Notes: generated from the sequence alone by a model not told the origin. A stretch of DNA of 64,000 bases from Dyadobacter sp. CY345 (GCF_021502725.1 NZ_JAKFFS010000002.1:310001-374000), one strand, 5' to 3'; counted from the stretch's first letter, positions 55,123-63,427 are shown. Numbers and translations are program-made.

Positions 55123-55224
55123 TTTCACGCAGAGCAGGGAAGATAAGCAGAGATCGCGAAGTATAATCTTTGCGATCTCTGCTTATCTTACCCCGCGGCG
55201 TCCGCTTTTCTGCTCTTCGTGAAA
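55123..55224. repeat. nested long inverted repeat between convergent genes
   Basis: An outer 15-bp stem (55123-55137 with 55210-55224, one mismatch) encloses a 21-bp stem (55141-55161 with 55168-55188, one mismatch, 6-nt loop). The arms are made of GCAGAG-type sequence. It can end transcription from both sides but lacks T-runs, and it looks like an intergenic repeat element. Confidence 0.75.
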
Positions 55225-55231
55225 TCGAAAT

Positions 55232-57025
55232 TTATAACTTATCTCGAAGTCTTATCGCTACCAGAAAACCTACCCAGGCATAATCTTTCTGAGCTTTATC
55301 CGGCTTCCCGCCGAGCCAGATTGTGGACAGGAAAGTTCTGTCGTCTTTCGCGGTACCTTCATTATTTCCTGCCAGAATATTTATCGAAGGGCCAAAAGCG
55401 ATTGATAATCTGTTGCCAAGATTCCTTTCAATGGAAGTATTCAGCCTGAATAATCCGGCGGCGGAATTGCTGTTGAAATCCTTATTCATGGCAACCACGT
55501 TAATAGTGATATCTGCATTCCACATCCATCCACGGCCAAGTTTGGCTCCTGTTCCAAATCCGTAGCCGATGCTTCCAAGCGGTTTGTTATTTACCATTCC
55601 ATTAAACCCGACCGTGAAAATGTTGTAAAATGCATTGACACCCGTTTTAAACGAGGTGTTAAAATAATTAAACTCATCTGTCGAAATTTCGTAGCGGCGA
55701 TATCCGTTTTTCCTGACATAACTGAAAAACCCGATAGGCGCGGTGGCGGAGGAATCTGCGTAATTAAAGATACTTAACTGATGTCCTTTTTTTACAGTTT
55801 TTGCATAATTATACGCTCCGGAAATTTGCCAGCCATTCAGGTCTCCCAGTAAAACATTTCCCACACCGGCAAGCTGTACACCTTTAAAATTTCCGCCAGT
55901 GAAATTTAGTAAAGTAGAATACTGGAATCCTTTGACATTGCCCATAACAACATTAAGGGCCGTAGCATATTGAAAACCAGTAACATTATGCCCCACAACG
56001 TTAGCAATTCCAGCTAGTTGAACTCCTTTCACATGCCCCCGATCGGCATTAATGAATCCCCCAATTTCGAGTATGTTTGTTCCCAGAGAATAGCCTGCAA
56101 AGACATTAAAAGAATAATCGTTCACGACGTTACCGCTTAGTTCACGGTTTGTACTCATGAACGGCAGAATAGACGTTTGCACTGGTCGGTATAGAGTATC
56201 AGTGATATTGCGCGTATTGATCGCCTGTTTTGCAGAGGCAAAGGCAAGGCTAAAATCTTTTCTTACACGCTGATAAGTTCCGCGTAATTTACTCACAAAC
56301 AGCAGAGTATCTTTTTCAATAATAGTATCTGGCAACACATACGTCGTGGTAGTGTACTCAATCTGAGGAATTTCTATTTTTGGATTGAAAGTCGATTCTG
56401 CCCGGCTGGGAATATTCGGTTTTCGTGCTGACAAAACTTTGAGTGTGTCTGGGTTCAGCGTTATCGGCAAATAGGTGTTTTTTCGATTAGAGATAATAAT
56501 CGTTTTACCTACATATTGCTCTTTTCTGATTTCAAGTCGTACGGAAGTTGGCGCAGTTGGCAGTTGTATTTTATAATAACCAAACTGATTACTGATTGTT
56601 GAGGCCAGGGTAACGGGTTCATAAATACTGGCATTTGCTAATTTGTCTCCCGTGTTTTTATCAATAATATAACCATTCAGATTAAATTCCGAAGGTACTT
56701 CATTTTCGGCTTTCTGGTTTTTTTGAAGGATGATATACCGGTGCCGTTGTTTAAAAATTACTTTTCCCTTAAACAGCTCGTTTAATATTTCCCGTACACT
56801 TTTGTTGCTAACATTAACGGAAACACGGTTTTTGATGTCGATAACATCGGGACTGTAAGAGAAACTGAACCCTCCAAGATTTCCAATTTGCTGCAAAACT
56901 TCATCGACAGGCTGATTGGTAACGCGGATTGAAATCTTTCTTTCCAACAATTCCTGTGCGAAGGAAGGTGTAGCAAAGAAAAAATTAACTAAAAACAGAA
57001 GGGAGAGCGGATAAAGTTTTTTCAA
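55232..57025 (-). CDS. STN-domain and carboxypeptidase-regulatory-domain protein with C-terminal GxQ repeats
   Basis: The 597-residue secreted protein has a signal peptide, then an STN domain at residues 25-105 (RKISIRVTNQPVDEVLQQIGNLGG, VSVNVSNKSVREILNELFKG), then a CarboxypepD_reg-like domain near 115-195 (LNGYIIDKNTGDKLANASIYEP). From about residue 310 it holds a run of about 20-residue repeats of pattern G-x-Q-x-x-G/A-x-x-N-V/L (GVQLAGIANVVG, GFQYATALNVVMG, GFQYSTLLNFTGG, GVQLAGVGNVLLG, GWQISGAYNY). It has no TonB plug or barrel. It is the third gene after sigma and FecR. Confidence 0.82.
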   Translation of the reverse strand: MKKLYPLSLLFLVNFFFATPSFAQELLERKISIRVTNQPVDEVLQQIGNLGGFSFSYSPDVIDIKNRVSVNVSNKSVREILNELFKGKVIFKQRHRYIILQKNQKAENEVPSEFNLNGYIIDKNTGDKLANASIYEPVTLASTISNQFGYYKIQLPTAPTSVRLEIRKEQYVGKTIIISNRKNTYLPITLNPDTLKVLSARKPNIPSRAESTFNPKIEIPQIEYTTTTYVLPDTIIEKDTLLFVSKLRGTYQRVRKDFSLAFASAKQAINTRNITDTLYRPVQTSILPFMSTNRELSGNVVNDYSFNVFAGYSLGTNILEIGGFINADRGHVKGVQLAGIANVVGHNVTGFQYATALNVVMGNVKGFQYSTLLNFTGGNFKGVQLAGVGNVLLGDLNGWQISGAYNYAKTVKKGHQLSIFNYADSSATAPIGFFSYVRKNGYRRYEISTDEFNYFNTSFKTGVNAFYNIFTVGFNGMVNNKPLGSIGYGFGTGAKLGRGWMWNADITINVVAMNKDFNSNSAAGLFRLNTSIERNLGNRLSIAFGPSINILAGNNEGTAKDDRTFLSTIWLGGKPDKAQKDYAWVGFLVAIRLRDKL

Positions 57026-57067
57026 GAGAATCGGGTTGATTAATTCCTGGGAAGGGCAAATTTTTGA

Positions 57068-58111
57068 TTATTGACAACTGTTGCCGTCGAGCCAATATGT
57101 TTTGCCTTCTTTTCTCAGTTTCAAATCCAGCGTTTCTGCGATCACCGAAAGCGTTGTGTCCAGCGGTTCTTTCTGGAAACCTATGGTCAGGCGGCATTTC
57201 GAAAGATCGGCATTGGCCAGCCGGATATCCGCGTGGTAACCTTCGTTCAGGGAGTTAATAATTTCACCCAGTTTCGCTCCGTTGAAATCAAATACATGCG
57301 TGTGATACCCCATAACATTTAAGTCGGCGCGCAAACTTCTCAACGTGTCGTCCGAAACTTCTGCACTTTCTCCCCTTACCAGCTCAATTTTTTGATCGGC
57401 TTTGCTCACCCGTACTTTTCCGGTTTTTACATCAACCCGGACAAGTTCTTTTTTATATGCCTTCACGTTAAATGAAGTACCCAAAACCCGTACGTCAGTT
57501 CCATTTGCGTCAATCACAAAAGGATGTGTAGCGTCAGGTTTTACATCAAAAAATGCTTCACCATTTAAGGAAACAGTGCGAAGATCTCCATGGAAATTTT
57601 CAGGATAACTTATTTTTGAATTATAATTCAGAAAAACTTTCGTTCCGTCAGGCAGTATGGCTTCGGTCGTATTGTTCGTGGTGGCAACTTCCAGTAATTC
57701 AGCTTTATAAAATTGCGTCCTGAAAATGTAAAAACCAAATGCCATCAGGGTCAACGATATAGCCGCTGCAATCCATAAGGTATACGGTTTTCGTTTTTCA
57801 ACCGGTAATTTCTTAATGATAACTTCATCTTCGACGTTGTCATTTTCGAATGACGGAGTTTTTTCGCTTGGTTTCTGAGCGCTCATTTTTAGCCTGACTT
57901 TTTCCCAGGCTGCATCCGTGTCTACTTCCGAGATTCTGTTTTTCAGAAGCGCGGATTTTTCCCAAAGCACTTCAAACGCCGCTAAGTCCTGCTCATTTTC
58001 GGGCGACAAATTAAGCCAGTTTTGCACTTCGGATATTTCTTCCGCCGTGGCAGTGTCGGCCAGATATCGCGCTAACAGCTCATCCGATATGTTTTCATGA
58101 GAATTGTTCAT
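57068..58111 (-). CDS. FecR-family anti-sigma factor
   Basis: The 347-residue protein has an N-terminal anti-sigma part (SDELLARYLADTATAEEISEVQNWLN), one membrane helix near residue 112 (YTLWIAAAISLTLMAFGFYIF), the periplasmic FecR domain (ATTNNTTEAILPDGTKVFLNYNSKISYPENF, GEAFFDVKPDATHPFVIDANGTDVRVLGTSFNVKAY) and a C-terminal DUF4974 domain (GAKLGEIINSLNEGYHADIRL). It should transmit a signal from the STN protein to the sigma factor. It starts 2 nt after the sigma gene stop and precedes the STN gene by 42 nt. Confidence 0.93.
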   Translation of the reverse strand: MNNSHENISDELLARYLADTATAEEISEVQNWLNLSPENEQDLAAFEVLWEKSALLKNRISEVDTDAAWEKVRLKMSAQKPSEKTPSFENDNVEDEVIIKKLPVEKRKPYTLWIAAAISLTLMAFGFYIFRTQFYKAELLEVATTNNTTEAILPDGTKVFLNYNSKISYPENFHGDLRTVSLNGEAFFDVKPDATHPFVIDANGTDVRVLGTSFNVKAYKKELVRVDVKTGKVRVSKADQKIELVRGESAEVSDDTLRSLRADLNVMGYHTHVFDFNGAKLGEIINSLNEGYHADIRLANADLSKCRLTIGFQKEPLDTTLSVIAETLDLKLRKEGKTYWLDGNSCQ

Positions 58112-58113
58112 GG

Positions 58114-58791
58114 TTACGATTGGAAAAACTGTTGGTGTAAAAAATAAACAAGTATCAGCAGCGATGGCAGGTAATCTGCCAGTTCATTGCGTAAAATTTT
58201 CAGTGCCTTTCCGATTTGATTCTCAACTGTTTTTATTGAAATGTTAAGTCGATCGGCTATTTCCTGATATTTCAGTTCCTCAAAACGGCTCATCCGAAAC
58301 GCTTTCTGACATTGTTCAGGCAAAAGCTGAACTGCCTTTTCTATTCTTTCGGCAAGCTCGTCCGCGTGAATACTTTCTGTAACAGACTCATAAGATTGCG
58401 GTATATAATTTACGGCATATTCACGGTAAGCTTCTTTCACCGAAGCGTGTTTGAAGCGGTTCAGACAATGGTTATGAACGGCCCTGTAAAGATAAGATTT
58501 CAACGAAAGTGTAATTTCCAGATCTTCTCTCTTTTCCCAAATTGTAATAAATACCGTCTGGACAATCTCTTCTGCATCCTCCTCATCCTTTAATAACGAA
58601 CTGGCGTAATTGCACAGCCGCTGATAGTAAAAACGAAAAGTCCGCTCGTAAGCAGCTTCGTCTCCTCGTCTGATCGCTTGTACAATTTCCGGATCGGTGG
58701 CGTGCACGGATTTTCGTTTTTGGTTTTCCGCCAAAAGTATATAATCTCCGCCGATTATAAAATTCCGATTTCTAAGAGCGGTTGCTGCCAC
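58114..58791 (-). CDS. ECF sigma factor (FecI-like)
   Basis: The 225-residue protein has sigma region 2 (DEAAYERTFRFYYQRLCNYASSLLKDEEDAEEIVQTVFITIWEKREDL at residues 44-90) and region 4 (LPEQCQKAFRMSRFEELKYQEIADRLNISIKTVENQIGKALKILRNEL at 157-205). No ATG lies before region 2; the GTG at 58791 is used here and a later TTG is an alternative. The last residues are hydrophobic (PSLLILVYFLHQQFFQS), which is unusual. It leads the sigma/FecR/STN unit and is divergent from the head-GIN gene. Confidence 0.92.
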   Translation of the reverse strand: MAATALRNRNFIIGGDYILLAENQKRKSVHATDPEIVQAIRRGDEAAYERTFRFYYQRLCNYASSLLKDEEDAEEIVQTVFITIWEKREDLEITLSLKSYLYRAVHNHCLNRFKHASVKEAYREYAVNYIPQSYESVTESIHADELAERIEKAVQLLPEQCQKAFRMSRFEELKYQEIADRLNISIKTVENQIGKALKILRNELADYLPSLLILVYFLHQQFFQS

Positions 58792-58829
58792 AGTTCAAGT
58801 TCATTTTTATTATGACAAGCGGAATTAAC

Positions 58830-58871
58830 TTTCCCCCTACGCAAAAAAAAATTTTTGTTGATAGGGGGAAA
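58830..58871. promoter_or_regulatory. 10-bp inverted repeat between the sigma gene and the head-GIN gene
   Basis: TTTCCCCCTA (58830-58839) and TAGGGGGAAA (58862-58871) are perfect inverted arms around a 22-nt A/T-rich centre. It lies in the divergent promoter region, 38 nt from the sigma start and 66 nt from the head-GIN start. Confidence 0.4.
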
Positions 58872-58936
58872 ATAAAATTGAATTGTCCTGAATGGGAAGA
58901 CGGGACGTTCCCGATGTTAGCCAAAAATTATTAGCC

Positions 58937-59653
58937 ATGAAAAAATTATTTCTTCCTTTATTTGTTTACGCATTCACATTATTCAGCCTGCAATCCTGCG
59001 ATTCGATCGATGACGATTTGGAGCCAAGAGGAACCGGCACGCACGTTTTTGACATGGACAATTTCGATCACCTCGAAATGGGAAATGCTTTTGAGGTTAA
59101 TGTTAAAGCTGGTAATTTTTACTTGATTTCTGCTACGGGCGAATTAAATGATCTGGATGATCTTGAAATTTTTGTAGAAGACAAGGAGTTGATTGTGCGG
59201 TATAAAGAGCCCTGGAGAGATCGTCGTCGCAAAATGACGATTGACATCACAATGCCCGCCTTATCAGGCGTTGACTTTTCGGGTGCCGTTCAGGCCAACA
59301 TTTCCGGTTTTGAAAATGCAAGAGAAATTGACTTTGAGCTTTCCGGTGCGTCAAAATGTGATTTTACCGGTTCTGCAAAAACTATCGAGCTGGATTTGTC
59401 CGGTGCCTCTTACTTGCACCTTATCGGAAGCGGTCAATTTATTGATGGAGAATTGTCCGGAGCGTCGGAAATTAATGGATTTGATTTTGAGGCGGAAGAG
59501 TCAGATATTAAGTTATCCGGAGCAAGTCAAGGCAGAATTTCAGTAACGCGCTATCTAAAAGTTGACGTGAGCGGTGCAAGCAATTTGCGATACAAAGGTA
59601 ACCCGGATGTAAATAAGAAAGTATCTGGCGGAAGTTCGGTAAATAAAGCGTAA
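58937..59653 (+). CDS. head-GIN (DUF2807) lipoprotein with LSGAS repeats
   Basis: The ATG at 58937 starts a lipoprotein signal (LFSLQSC, Cys19); the 15 upstream codons are not needed. The 239-residue protein is a DUF2807 adhesin-like beta-helix: HLEMGNAFEVNVKAGNFYLI, then turns of LSGASKCDFTG, LSGASYLHLIG, LSGASEINGF, LSGASQGRIS, VSGASNLRY and VSGGSSVNK. The protein is anchored in a membrane, likely outward-facing; its partner is unknown. It is divergent from the ECF sigma gene, so it may be a target of that sigma factor. Confidence 0.88.
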   Translation: MKKLFLPLFVYAFTLFSLQSCDSIDDDLEPRGTGTHVFDMDNFDHLEMGNAFEVNVKAGNFYLISATGELNDLDDLEIFVEDKELIVRYKEPWRDRRRKMTIDITMPALSGVDFSGAVQANISGFENAREIDFELSGASKCDFTGSAKTIELDLSGASYLHLIGSGQFIDGELSGASEINGFDFEAEESDIKLSGASQGRISVTRYLKVDVSGASNLRYKGNPDVNKKVSGGSSVNKA

Positions 59654-60355
59654 TTATTTGATCATACCATATTTTGCCCTTGCCTGCTTTTTTGACATGC
59701 CGTCAAAATGCCACCATTCGGTGGTATTTACGGTAAAACCAGCATGGACCATTGCCATGCGCAAAATATTCCGGTTGGCAATTTGTTTCGTAGTGAGTTT
59801 ACCTTGTCGCAGCATTTCCTGCTCGGAACGGGGATAGGCGAGGGGACCGAAGAAGTCATATTTGGTCCCCATATCTAACGGATTGCCTTTTTCATCCACA
59901 ACCGTCAAGTCGATCGCGCAGCCAAAATTATGATTTGAACCAATTTTAGGGTCAGCGACATACTGGGTTTTCTGACGAGCAGGGATTTTTAAATCATCAA
60001 GCGCATCCCACAATTTATATTGCGCTGTATTTGGACGGGCGGCGTCATAAACCAAAAGTTTGTAGCCAGGTTTTGCCTTTTTAAGCAGGCTGCTGGCTTT
60101 GGAAAGTCTTTTGGCAATTTCCGGCTGAAGATATGCGTGTGTCAGATCTCCGTAGACATTTTTCTTCATGAAATTATCTGGCGTTGCATACTTTAATTCT
60201 ACCAGAATTTCCGGATTAACGCTTTGTATATCAACCAATCCCTGATCCAATATTTTTTTCTCGGTGGCTGAAATATTCTTGTTGCCTTGTGCGCTTATTT
60301 GTGGAGAAATAAATGAACAGGAGATCAGTAAACAAAACAATTTAATAAAACGCAT
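59654..60355 (-). CDS. D-alanyl-D-alanine dipeptidase, VanX-like (M15)
   Basis: The 233-residue protein has a signal peptide and an M15D domain. Zinc ligands are visible: His and Asp in GSNHNFGCAIDLTVVD near residue 138, and the Glu/His pair in NTTEWWHFDG near 215. An Arg near LVYDAARPNT is the usual stabilising residue. The enzyme splits D-Ala-D-Ala, here most likely for peptidoglycan recycling rather than vancomycin resistance, because no VanH/VanA genes are near. It is convergent with the head-GIN gene with no gap. Confidence 0.9.
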   Translation of the reverse strand: MRFIKLFCLLISCSFISPQISAQGNKNISATEKKILDQGLVDIQSVNPEILVELKYATPDNFMKKNVYGDLTHAYLQPEIAKRLSKASSLLKKAKPGYKLLVYDAARPNTAQYKLWDALDDLKIPARQKTQYVADPKIGSNHNFGCAIDLTVVDEKGNPLDMGTKYDFFGPLAYPRSEQEMLRQGKLTTKQIANRNILRMAMVHAGFTVNTTEWWHFDGMSKKQARAKYGMIK

Positions 60356-60366
60356 ACGTTAAAAAT

Positions 60367-60402
60367 AAAAAAATCCTCCTTCCCGAGCGCCGAAAAGGAG
60401 GA
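60367..60402 (-). terminator. terminator of the LiaF-like gene
   Basis: Read on the minus strand, TCCTCCTT pairs with AAGGAGGA and is followed by seven T residues. Confidence 0.8.
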
Positions 60403-60412
60403 AAATAATGTA

Positions 60413-61444
60413 TTAGTATCTTCTGATCTTCACTTTTGACAAACCACCTTCGAAATTAATATTAATTTTCCTGGTAGCTTTTTCGAATCCTGGCGAACGA
60501 TAAAGATTGTCATTAATTTTTTCAAGATCGTCAAATGAGGTTAGGTTGAGTGCTCCTTCGAGAACAATTTCGCACCCTGCTGACTTTGGTATTTCCATAT
60601 CAATTGAAGCCACGCCGGCCTCAATTTTCACATCAGCGCGTTCGAGTTTATCACCCAGACGGATATTCATGTCTGCTACGCCTGTACTTACTTTTAAAGA
60701 TTCAACCTTATAATTACTTAGATCAAAATCACCTTTTCCGGCTCCTAATCCAAGATCAATGTTCCAGATAGGTTTTTCGTTGAGCTCGATCTCTGCCTTA
60801 TTACTCAGTTCACCCTTGTTCAGTTTTACGTTACCATCTTCCATTTTCAAATTGACAGTTGCTGTATTGGCCAATTTATTGATTGTCGTATTTGACAGAA
60901 AACCAAGAATAGATGAATGCGTATCTGCCTGAAAAAGTTTGTCTGTATTTCCTTTTAAAGTAAATGAACCTGCTCCGCCTTCCAGATTAAAGTTCGCTTT
61001 CTGGATAAAATCTTCCATCGCATATTCATAGGAATTATTTTTCAGCCTGGTATCGCCATCTTCTTGTCGCTTGCTGTGTTCGCGTTCGTAATCTTCGTCT
61101 TTATTCTCATCCTCCTCTTCGTCATCGTTATCTTCATCCTGATCGTCGTTATCACCATCATTCCAGTTAAAATTCCAGTCATCGTTGTGGCGATCGAAAG
61201 CGCGGTCAGTCCGGTGCGCTAATCCACCAAAAACGGCAAATGCGATAAGTATTCCAACAAATGCTCTCGCCGGCGCATGTCTGTCGGTAACCAGAATCAG
61301 TAATCCTGCGAGGATAAGCAGCACTGGCCAGAAAGGCAGAATCGAATCCCAGTTAAAATAAAATAAGTCCAGTTTGCGAAGCAGCGCAACAATCCCAATC
61401 ACAATAAGAATTCCACCCCAGAAAACGCCTTTTGAATTTTTCAT
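60413..61444 (-). CDS. LiaF-like membrane protein with acidic linker
   Basis: The 343-residue protein has two to three N-terminal membrane helices of the DUF5668/LiaI-LiaF type (GVFWGGILIVIGIVALLRKL, ILPFWPVLLILAGLLILV, AFVGILIAFAVFGGLA). A very acidic stretch at about residues 90-130 (Asp/Glu/Asn repeats) follows. From about residue 145 a beta-rich toast-rack-like domain is present (FNLEGGAGSFTLKGN, GLGAGKGDFDLSNYKVESLKVSTGVADMNIRLG). LiaF-type proteins control cell-envelope stress systems in Firmicutes; function in Bacteroidota is unknown. It is the last gene of a three-gene unit. Confidence 0.78.
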   Translation of the reverse strand: MKNSKGVFWGGILIVIGIVALLRKLDLFYFNWDSILPFWPVLLILAGLLILVTDRHAPARAFVGILIAFAVFGGLAHRTDRAFDRHNDDWNFNWNDGDNDDQDEDNDDEEEDENKDEDYEREHSKRQEDGDTRLKNNSYEYAMEDFIQKANFNLEGGAGSFTLKGNTDKLFQADTHSSILGFLSNTTINKLANTATVNLKMEDGNVKLNKGELSNKAEIELNEKPIWNIDLGLGAGKGDFDLSNYKVESLKVSTGVADMNIRLGDKLERADVKIEAGVASIDMEIPKSAGCEIVLEGALNLTSFDDLEKINDNLYRSPGFEKATRKININFEGGLSKVKIRRY

Positions 61445-61449
61445 AACGA

Positions 61450-61635
61450 TTAAATATTAGAGTGATTGGAAGAATCAGAGTTAATATAGTTTTTGAGCAG
61501 AAGCAACGCACCGGCGATGATCAGCATGACAGGCCAGAAAAAGCTTCTGAAATCAAAACCTGTAAATTCTTCGATAAGGAAGAGGGAGCCTGCGATGATG
61601 AGCAGGAGTCCCCAGAAAATACTTTTAAAATTCAT
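61450..61635 (-). CDS. small DUF5668 membrane protein
   Basis: The 61-residue protein is two membrane helices (IFWGLLLIIAGSLFLIEEF and FFWPVMLIIAGALLLLKNY), which matches the DUF5668/LiaF N-terminal unit as a stand-alone copy. It lies 5 nt before the LiaF-like gene and 11 nt after the PspC-like gene, so it is cotranscribed with both. It may pair with the LiaF-like protein in the membrane. Confidence 0.8.
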   Translation of the reverse strand: MNFKSIFWGLLLIIAGSLFLIEEFTGFDFRSFFWPVMLIIAGALLLLKNYINSDSSNHSNI

Positions 61636-61646
61636 GGCTGTTTTTG

Positions 61647-62264
61647 TTAATTCACTTTGATAATTTCGTCGTCATCATCGGCTTTTTTTCCATTCGGATC
61701 TTCCGGGAAAGTATTTGGCGGTGTGGATTCTGTCGTTCCGAAAGGTGTGTATGGCTGCGGATCCGGCGTTGGCGTATATGGTTCTACCGGGTCTGTTGGC
61801 GGAGGCGTTGTCGGATACACTGTTGTATTTCCTTCCTGCTCCTTATCTCTCTGACGAAGAATTAAAAATGCTCCAATCGTTATTAGTGCAATTGGCCAGA
61901 AATATGGTTTGATCTCATACCAAAGCGGAAAGTCATCAATCAGCATGAAAATACCGAACAATACTAACGCACCACCAAGGATTTTTATAGTCTGATCGTT
62001 ACGTTTTTTCTCTGCTTCCGGATCGTGTGGTTTGGAAGCCACGGTATCAAAATTATGGACGTCTGCCGATCCAGTTGGCAGTACTGCCCATAAAATGATG
62101 TACAGAATTCCAGTCCAGCCAAAACTTGGCGGTATCGGAAGGAATAACATGACGACGAATAAAACACGAACGATTACGACATCTATTTGTAAATATTGGG
62201 CAATACCGGAAGCAACTCCTCCAAATACGGCCTGATCGGGTATGCGGTGCAATTTCTTTTCCAT
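61647..62264 (-). CDS. PspC-domain protein with DUF5668 segment and Pro-rich tail
   Basis: The ATG at 62264 is chosen (206 residues); the upstream 19 codons are not conserved. Residues 1-65 form a PspC domain (LHRIPDQAVFGGVASGIAQYLQIDVVIVRVLFVV). Two further membrane helices follow (ILGGALVLFGIFMLI, PYFWPIALITIGAFLIL), then a Pro/Thr-rich tail ending in acidic residues. The PspC domain suggests a link to envelope stress. It is the first gene of the PspC / DUF5668 / LiaF-like unit. Confidence 0.85.
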   Translation of the reverse strand: MEKKLHRIPDQAVFGGVASGIAQYLQIDVVIVRVLFVVMLFLPIPPSFGWTGILYIILWAVLPTGSADVHNFDTVASKPHDPEAEKKRNDQTIKILGGALVLFGIFMLIDDFPLWYEIKPYFWPIALITIGAFLILRQRDKEQEGNTTVYPTTPPPTDPVEPYTPTPDPQPYTPFGTTESTPPNTFPEDPNGKKADDDDEIIKVN

Positions 62265-62470
62265 TTCGTTGTTTGCGTTTATGTTGTAATCAAAGGTAGT
62301 GGGTGATACAAGATACTGCAAGCTGGAAGTTTATTATCGGTTAGTTGACGTGTTAAAAGGTAATCTGGAATGATTTCCGATATTTAAACTTTTTTTAACT
62401 AACAAATAATAGCGACTATGATAGGAATTCGGACTGAAACGGGTTATTTCAAAGCGGTGAGTTGAAATAA

Positions 62471-63094
62471 TTAATCTTCTTCCAACGCTTCCAAAATATC
62501 CATCATACTTCCAAAATCTTTGTAACCAGGGCGAATCTCTTCACTTCCCCGTAATGCTATGCCGATCTCCGGAAATGTGTCGGTCAATTTATTTACGGCA
62601 ACTTCATCATCAAGTCCAAAACCGATCAGGATAGGATATTCTTTAGCAAGTTTTGTTAATACATCCAGCCAGTCTTCGGTTAGTTTCAAATTTGCATCAC
62701 TTTCAAGAAGAAAATACGCGACTTCATCCCCATAACGGCTCAGAATGGAATAAATATCATTTGCGTCATAAGTGTCGACACTTACGCGCAGTATCAGCGG
62801 CAAACTTAATTCACTTTGCAGATAAGTTAGCAGGCCGGGAGTTTCTACCTGTACGTAGTGAACAGGATATTCGGCAAGTGATTTTAAAAGTTGTTCAGGG
62901 TCGCTCTGGCTGGACTCAGCAACAAGCTGAACGCCGGCAAGCCATGAGCAAATTTCTTCAAACTTTTTTGGAGATATATAATTCGGGGAATCTTGATCGA
63001 TAGAAAATCCCAGCATTTCAACACCCATACCAGCGCAATAACGGGCGTCGGACAGGTTGGTAACATTGCTGATTTTTACGGTTCTGGTAAGCAT
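62471..63094 (-). CDS. TrpF-like phosphoribosylanthranilate isomerase paralogue, probably degenerate
   Basis: The 207-residue protein aligns with TrpF (VKISNVTNLSDARYCAGMGVEMLGF at residues 6-30, IGFGLDDEVAVNKL near 157). However, the catalytic Cys of the family (VKICG) is Ser9 here, the phosphate-loop Gly run (GGTG) near the middle is missing (ESDANLKLTEDW), and the catalytic Asp is replaced by Glu in LLES. It may bind a similar phosphosugar but is unlikely to do normal tryptophan synthesis. It stands alone and no other trp gene is near. Confidence 0.75.
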   Translation of the reverse strand: MLTRTVKISNVTNLSDARYCAGMGVEMLGFSIDQDSPNYISPKKFEEICSWLAGVQLVAESSQSDPEQLLKSLAEYPVHYVQVETPGLLTYLQSELSLPLILRVSVDTYDANDIYSILSRYGDEVAYFLLESDANLKLTEDWLDVLTKLAKEYPILIGFGLDDEVAVNKLTDTFPEIGIALRGSEEIRPGYKDFGSMMDILEALEED

Positions 63095-63211
63095 GTTGAT
63101 GATATTTATTCAAAAGAAACTTTCCTGCAAAGATAATTCTTCAGGACGATTATCTTGTTAATAAATTACTTTTTGGAGCTTGGGTGGAAATATAGATGGC
63201 TAAAGCCTGGC

Positions 63212-63265
63212 TCCCGCCATATCACTAACCCAAGGTTGAAACCTTGGGTTAGTGATATGGCGGGA
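63212..63265. repeat. perfect 26-bp inverted repeat
   Basis: Both 26-bp arms match perfectly around a 2-nt centre (GA). The arm contains AACCCAAGGTT, related to the hairpin at 63292. Confidence 0.85.
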
Positions 63266-63291
63266 ACTATTTTCCCGTAGAGAAAAAATTA

Positions 63292-63313
63292 ACCCAAGGC
63301 TTCAGCCTTGGGT
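63292..63313. repeat. short hairpin ACCCAAGGC/GCCTTGGGT
   Basis: A 9-bp perfect stem around TTCA; its arm shares ACCCAAGG with the long inverted repeat at 63212-63265. Confidence 0.75.
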
Positions 63314-63370
63314 CGGAGCGAGCCAAAATCATTCCGGCTTCAGCCATAGCCACATATCTCAAATATATAA

Positions 63371-63410
63371 AAAAAGAAAGCTGCCAGGAAATTCTATCTC
63401 CGGCAGCTCC
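63371..63410 (-). terminator. terminator of the aldose epimerase gene
   Basis: On the minus strand, GAGCTGCCGG pairs with CCTGGCAGCT (with one bulge) around an A/T-rich loop and runs into TTCTTTTTTT. Confidence 0.75.
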
Positions 63411-63427
63411 TCAAATATTTTCAACAA

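Larger units (their letters stand above)
63095..63427. other. gene-free stretch with hairpin repeats
   Basis: This 333-nt stretch carries a long perfect inverted repeat (63212-63265), a related short hairpin (63292-63313), GGCTAAAGCC-type fragments (63198-63208) and the terminator of the epimerase gene at its right end. No gene is seen. Confidence 0.7.

Noticed and set aside
58901..58920. Partial match to the pectin operator (ACGTTCCCGAT)
   Set aside because: Only the left half fits; the right half GTTA does not match AACG, so palindromic binding is unlikely and it is before an unrelated gene.
59654..60355. Vancomycin resistance gene vanX
   Set aside because: No VanH, VanA, VanR or VanS genes are near and a signal peptide is present; peptidoglycan recycling is a simpler role.
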